NCBI GenBank assembly: GCA_937923405.1 | Contig: CALDUY010000013.1 | Location: 1-64,000, forward strand | From: an uncultured Gemmataceae bacterium | Lineage (GTDB): Bacteria > Planctomycetota > Planctomycetia > Gemmatales > Gemmataceae | Length of the DNA stretch: 64,000 bases | Reading direction: 5' to 3' | Shown: positions 60,369 through 64,000 of the stretch, one piece after another | Numbering within the stretch: the first letter of the stretch is position 1 | Layout: every line of letters starts with the position of its first letter | Notes under the pieces: model-generated | What the model saw: only the letters and a program-made list of their open reading frames with translations | Databases searched by the model: none | What the model was told of the DNA's origin: nothing | Made by a program: the position numbers and the translations under genes

Positions 60369-62170
60369 ATCGCTATGTCAAACAAGCGATAATTGCCATC
60401 TTCTTTGCCGCTCAATTGGGTGCGGCGTGGTGGCTGTATCGGCCTATGACCGCGACCCAGGATCTCGGAGCCGAGATCGCCCTGGAACGCTACGGCTTCT
60501 ATCTGAAAGAGTGTGCCAAGGAGTGCGGCATCGACTTCGTGCATCAATCGCCGCAACAGTTGGACAAACAACTCAAGCACATCGAACCAATCATTGCTTC
60601 GATGGGAGCAGCGGTCAGCGTCGTCGACTTCGACCGCGACGGTTGGCCCGATCTCTACGTCGTCACCAGCATCGAGGGCGGCAAAAACCGGCTCTATCGC
60701 AACCTGGGCAACGGCAAGTTCGAGGACGTCGCCGAGCAAGTTGGGCTGGCCGATCTCAACATCGAGGGAAGCGGAGTTTGTCAGGGAGCTATCTGGGGCG
60801 ACTTCGACAACGACGGCTTCGAGGATGTGTTGATCTACAAATGGGGCAAGCCGGAACTGTTCCGCAACGATGGCGGCAAACGGTTTGTCAACGTCAGTGA
60901 ACAAGCGGGGCTACCAGCGTGGGTCAACGCTAACGCCGCCATCTGGGTCGACTACGACTGTGACGGAAAGCTGGATCTGTTGATCGCCGGCTACTGGCCC
61001 GATGACGTCAATCTGTGGAAGCTGACCACGACCCGAATGATGCCGTCTAGTTTCGAGTTCGCCGAGAATGGTGGGCGAACCTATCTGCTCCGCAACCTGG
61101 GCAATGGCCGATTCGAGGACGTGACCGACGCGGTAGGGATCAACAGTACTCGTTGGACGCTCGGTCTCGCTGCCGCCGATCTGTGTGGCACGGGCTATCC
61201 GGACATTATCTTCGCGAATGACTACGGCAAGTCCGAGTTCTTTTGCAACAAGCAAGGCAAGCGATTCGAGCAGATCGGCCAGTACACTCGCATCGGCGAG
61301 ACGCCCAAGAGCGGCATGAACGCCAGCTTCGGCGATCTATTCAACCGAGGATCATTCTGCATCTATATCAGCAACATCACCGAACCGGGCAATCTCGTAC
61401 AACACAACAACCTGTGGGTGCCGGAAAAGTCCAAACCGGGCGAGGCTCCGCGCTACACGAATCTGGCGACTGATCTGAAGGTGGCCGATGGCGGCTGGAG
61501 CTGGGCGGCACAGTTTGGCGATCTGAACAATGACGGCTACCTCGACCTGTACCTGACCAACGGCTACATTTCCGCTGATCCTGGCGATAACTACTGGTAC
61601 GAATATGGGCTGATCGCGGGGGGCAACAAAGAGATCATCAGCGACGCGAAAAATTGGCCGCCGATTCGTGGCCGCAGTCTGGGCGGATTCCAACGCAAAT
61701 GCCTATGGATGAATCGACGCGGCGCTTTTTCCGACGTCGCCCAAGGGGTGGGAGTGACCGACACTTTTGACGGTCGAGCCGTCGCTTTGGTCGATTTGTG
61801 GAATCGGGGTGTGTTGGATGTCGTCGTGGCCAACCAGAACGGTCCACTGTTGATTTACAAGAATCAGGTCGCTCCTGGTCGGAACTGGGTACAGTTGGAA
61901 CTGGAAGGAAAGCGGAGTAATCGGAGTGCGATTGGAGCTTTAGTCCGGGTCTACTGGATCATGAACGGCGAAGCGAAAATTCAGGAACAAGTGCAGGTGG
62001 TGACCGGCGGCAATGCCTACGCCTCGCAAAACATGCGGCGACTGCACTTCGGACTCGGCGAAGAAGCAAAGATTCAAAAAGTGGTGATTCAATGGCCCTC
62101 GGGCGAGAAACAAGTTCTCTCCGAGGTAGGGATTAATCAACTTCATCGGATTGTGGAGCCTGTGCCATGA
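60365..62170 (+). CDS. CRTAC1/ASPIC-UnbV family FG-GAP protein in the UnbU-linked operon
   Basis: A 601-residue protein with an N-terminal membrane segment (QAIIAIFFAAQLGAAWWLY), FG-GAP repeats with Asp-rich loops (DFDRDGWPDLYVV, DFDNDGFEDVLIY, DYDCDGKLDLLIA, DLNNDGYLDLYLT), and a C-terminal ASPIC/UnbV domain (RNWVQLELEGKRSNRSAIGA; LHFGLGEEAKIQKVVIQWPS). It overlaps both neighbours by four bases. UnbV-type proteins are known from enediyne gene clusters, where they occur with UnbU and UnbL; no polyketide synthase lies here. It is probably a surface or periplasmic partner of the next membrane protein. Confidence 0.9.
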   Translation: MNRYVKQAIIAIFFAAQLGAAWWLYRPMTATQDLGAEIALERYGFYLKECAKECGIDFVHQSPQQLDKQLKHIEPIIASMGAAVSVVDFDRDGWPDLYVVTSIEGGKNRLYRNLGNGKFEDVAEQVGLADLNIEGSGVCQGAIWGDFDNDGFEDVLIYKWGKPELFRNDGGKRFVNVSEQAGLPAWVNANAAIWVDYDCDGKLDLLIAGYWPDDVNLWKLTTTRMMPSSFEFAENGGRTYLLRNLGNGRFEDVTDAVGINSTRWTLGLAAADLCGTGYPDIIFANDYGKSEFFCNKQGKRFEQIGQYTRIGETPKSGMNASFGDLFNRGSFCIYISNITEPGNLVQHNNLWVPEKSKPGEAPRYTNLATDLKVADGGWSWAAQFGDLNNDGYLDLYLTNGYISADPGDNYWYEYGLIAGGNKEIISDAKNWPPIRGRSLGGFQRKCLWMNRRGAFSDVAQGVGVTDTFDGRAVALVDLWNRGVLDVVVANQNGPLLIYKNQVAPGRNWVQLELEGKRSNRSAIGALVRVYWIMNGEAKIQEQVQVVTGGNAYASQNMRRLHFGLGEEAKIQKVVIQWPSGEKQVLSEVGINQLHRIVEPVP

Positions 62171-63300
62171 CCTCTCCTGTGACTCTGGATCGGCCCTCCC
62201 TTGCGGAGCCGCCGGCGTCTCCTCCTCCGTCTCCCACGTCGGGCAGTTGGTTCTCGCTCGATCTATTGCTCCGTGTTGCCGTGACCTTGGCCATCGGCGT
62301 TGCGTATTTCGCCTATCGCGCACCGCTCATCGCCTGGATGCAGCGGGTCTACTACGACCTGACAGGGTTATCGCGTCAGGCCCCAATGGGAGTGTGGATC
62401 GTCGCGGCGATTTTCCTGACCTGGATGTGGATTTGGCGGAAAACGCTCGCCAAGGATAAACGCTTCCATGCCCCGCTGCTGGTCAGCGCCGTGCTGTTCA
62501 TCGGCGACGCCGGCTATGGCATCCTTGAGAATCATTTCAGCCCGACCTTGAGCCTGTTGACTGGGGGGCTGATTACTCAGTATTCGCCTACACTGGTTTC
62601 GATCTGCACCACGGTACTGACCGAAGCGATCATCGGTCGTTTCTGGTTTGGCCGCTGGCCGCACTTGGCCAGTGCTTACGTCTCGGGCATCAGCGCCGGC
62701 ATTCTGATCAAATCGCCAGAACTGTGGCCGTTCATCCTCTGTGGTATGATTTCGATTACTTCTAAATACGTCCTCCGCATCGGCGAGCGGCACATCTGGA
62801 ACCCGACGAACTTCGGCGTAACGATGATGCTGTTTTTGGCCCCCAGCACCGTGGCTAGTCTCAGCGTCCAGGCTGGCAACGAAGTTTGGTCGGTGTTGGT
62901 CATCTGGATTCTGGGCGGCATGATTCTCTGGAACCTGGGCCGGCTGCATCAGCCAGTGGCCTTCGTGGCGGCCTTTGTGCCGTTGTCGATCTTTCGCGCC
63001 TGGATCACGGGCAATCCGATCATGGCCGAACTGGCTCCGATCACCAGCCCGATGTTCCAACTCTACATGTTTTTCATGATTACCGATCCGAAAACGACCA
63101 CAAAGAGCAAGTGGAGTCAGACGGTTGTCGTGGTGCTAGTGGCCGTGGTCGAGACCTTCTATCGACTGGCGTTCCGCGATCAGCATTCGTTGTATCACGC
63201 GCTGTTCACGGTCGGCCCGATCACGAATTTGATCGAGATCGGCTACTTTGCCTACCTGGCCAAACGACAGGCCGCGACTCCAGCGGCGGCCACGGCCTGA
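62167..63300 (+). CDS. NqrB/RnfD-fold membrane protein, UnbU-like
   Basis: A 377-residue protein with about ten membrane helices. Landmarks of the NqrB/RnfD/UnbU group: FHAPLLVSAVLFIGDAGYG, the HIWNPTNFGVTMMLFLAP loop, and FMITDPKTTTKS near the C-terminus, where NqrB and RnfD carry covalent FMN on a Thr in the same general region; I cannot verify the attachment residue here. It overlaps the UnbV-type gene in ATGA. Likely a membrane electron carrier or quinone/flavin-linked protein working with the surface propellers. Confidence 0.8.
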   Translation: MTSPVTLDRPSLAEPPASPPPSPTSGSWFSLDLLLRVAVTLAIGVAYFAYRAPLIAWMQRVYYDLTGLSRQAPMGVWIVAAIFLTWMWIWRKTLAKDKRFHAPLLVSAVLFIGDAGYGILENHFSPTLSLLTGGLITQYSPTLVSICTTVLTEAIIGRFWFGRWPHLASAYVSGISAGILIKSPELWPFILCGMISITSKYVLRIGERHIWNPTNFGVTMMLFLAPSTVASLSVQAGNEVWSVLVIWILGGMILWNLGRLHQPVAFVAAFVPLSIFRAWITGNPIMAELAPITSPMFQLYMFFMITDPKTTTKSKWSQTVVVVLVAVVETFYRLAFRDQHSLYHALFTVGPITNLIEIGYFAYLAKRQAATPAAATA

Positions 63301-63303
63301 TTC

Positions 63304-63483
63304 TGCGACGATGCTCTACAGCGGTCCTCAAGATGGTGTAGAGCTAACCGGGCAGGAAGCTTTTTCGCAGGCTGAAGCCAACGGCTACCTGCTGATGCGT
63401 CTGCGGTAGAACAGGTAGTCGCAGGCTTCAGCCTGCGCGGTTCAGTCTGCGCGCTACTTCAACATCTTGCGACGATGCTCTAC
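63304..63483. repeat. Dispersed palindromic repeat, family B copy 4, with flanking 16-bp direct repeats
   Basis: Core 63320-63467: left TCAAGATGGTGTAGAGC, palindromes CGCAGGCT-GA-AGCC and CGCAGGCT-TC-AGCCTGCG, right arm ending CTACTTCAACATCTTG. The 16-mer TGCGACGATGCTCTAC occurs at 63304-63319 and exactly again at 63468-63483, flanking the core. Confidence 0.75.
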
Positions 63484-63648
63484 GTCGCATTTCTCCCAGG
63501 CGACTGCCTCATCCCACGGCACGCCTCTGGGGTTTAGTGTTCCGAGTCGGTATTGACAGAAGACTCGGATTCGGTGAATTAGGCGGGATAAGCAGAATTG
63601 GTCGCCGGCGATCCTCGGTAGCGGGGAGAGGGACTCCCTAGGAACCAC
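63454..63648 (-). CDS. Possible small protein ending in the family B repeat
   Basis: A 64-residue frame from a GTG at 63648 with GGAG seven bases upstream. The C-terminal half (NPRGVPWDEAVAWEKCDVEH) has protein-like composition. Its last codons and TAG stop lie inside the terminal arm of the family B repeat, so its end may have been set by that element. No family recognised; it may be chance. Confidence 0.35.
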   Translation of the reverse strand: MVPRESLSPLPRIAGDQFCLSRLIHRIRVFCQYRLGTLNPRGVPWDEAVAWEKCDVEHRRKMLK

Positions 63649-63822
63649 CTGGAAGCTCCGTTTTGTGCAGACCGTATCATTATTGCCGGTGTACCAGTTT
63701 ACCGAAACATACGCCTCTCTGAATCCGGGCTGACACGAAGTTCGGAAAAAGGTTAAAGAACCATCGGAGTATTGTCGAATGGATCGACTTGATCCATGAG
63801 CCGAACCGAAGAGGGAAAGGGA

Positions 63823-64000
63823 ATGTCAGGGCGGATTGGCCGCCTACTGTTGATCTGGTGGAGCGTCGCCGCCGTCGCCGCCTCCTCACCGATCGATCCG
63901 TGTCCGGTGCCGGTTCCAGTTGGGCCGGTGCAGCCGATCGCCTTGCCCACACCTGGAACAACAATTCCGGTCGCACCACCTCCGAGAACCTCGGGGCCAA
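63823..64000 (+). CDS. Start of a secreted Pro/Val-rich protein, cut by the window edge
   Basis: An open frame of at least 59 residues from the ATG at 63823 (an in-frame ATG at 63796 is possible), with AGGGAAAGGGA immediately upstream as the ribosome site. It begins with a signal-like segment (RIGRLLLIWWSVAAVAASS) and then becomes rich in Pro and Val (PCPVPVPVGPVQPIALPTPG). It runs off the right edge without a stop, so the product is unknown. Confidence 0.5.
   Translation, partial: MSGRIGRLLLIWWSVAAVAASSPIDPCPVPVPVGPVQPIALPTPGTTIPVAPPPRTSGP

Noticed and set aside
63304..63483. Insertion sequence remnant
   Set aside because: Although flanked by direct repeats, the core has no transposase coding and matches other family B copies, so it is called a repeat and not an IS.

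Overview
The window looks like chromosomal DNA of a planctomycete, at moderately high GC. The clade calls rest on family content: a pseudopilin-like DUF1559 protein, a PVC-type CxxCH heme protein fused to a dehydrogenase propeller and HEAT repeats, two very large Ser/Thr kinases with a DWGLA (not DFG) activation motif and long TPR tails, and several CRTAC1/UnbV FG-GAP proteins. I would place it near the Gemmatales/Isosphaerales type of planctomycete, but the genus cannot be read from this sequence. I saw no rRNA, no CRISPR array, no complete IS element and no convincing tRNA.

Layout. 1-3.2 kb: a membrane glycosyltransferase divergent from a DegT sugar aminotransferase. 3.4-5.0 kb: three small minus-strand regulators (Fur, a FlgM-like anti-sigma factor, an RsbW-like anti-sigma kinase). 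5.2-10.2 kb: truA-aroA-(secreted coiled-coil protein)-aroC, a compact pseudouridine/shikimate run. 10.4-13.4 kb (minus): an Aas-like fusion whose acyltransferase half has lost its catalytic residues, overlapping a TrmJ-like methyltransferase. 13.9-19.2 kb: a complete tripartite exporter (adaptor, MacB-type permease, ATPase, TolC-like lipoprotein). 19.3-20.9 kb: ubiX and an acetamidase/formamidase. 21.0-25.0 kb: an arsenic operon, arsR-D-A-E-F-G, with two matching operator sites and no ArsB or Acr3 pump. 25.3-31.9 kb: GH15 glucoamylase-like enzyme, NhaA, a baeRF-type protein, a PQQ-like propeller and a HEAT protein. 32.1-33.6 kb (minus): DUF1559 pseudopilin and lipoprotein. 33.9-39.4 kb: tandem alpha/beta hydrolase and PVC cytochrome. 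39.4-44.0 kb (minus): two membrane proteins and a TPR kinase. 44.2-45.5 kb: a degenerate histidine kinase with an ANTAR response regulator. 45.5-49.2 kb: tsaE divergent from a second TPR kinase. 49.3-53.2 kb: an HDAC-family deacetylase, an NagA-like deacetylase and a CRTAC1 protein. 53.6-56.2 kb (minus): an NMT1/SsuA-type ABC importer. 56.8-63.3 kb: an overlapping three-gene operon of a giant TPR/FG-GAP protein, a CRTAC1/UnbV protein and an RnfD/UnbU-like membrane protein.

Two families of short palindromic repeats with terminal inverted repeats sit in gaps between genes, at or very near stop codons. Family B has four copies (10.2, 31.9, 53.2 and 63.3 kb) and family A two (3.2 and 53.4 kb); at 53.2-53.6 kb a B and an A copy are joined head to tail. 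The strongest leads for new biology are the UnbV-UnbU-like operon outside any enediyne gene cluster, the ArsA-ArsEFG arrangement without a classical pump, the acyltransferase-dead Aas fusion, and the NagA variant with a Tyr at its metal-ligand Glu position, coupled to an HDAC-family gene.
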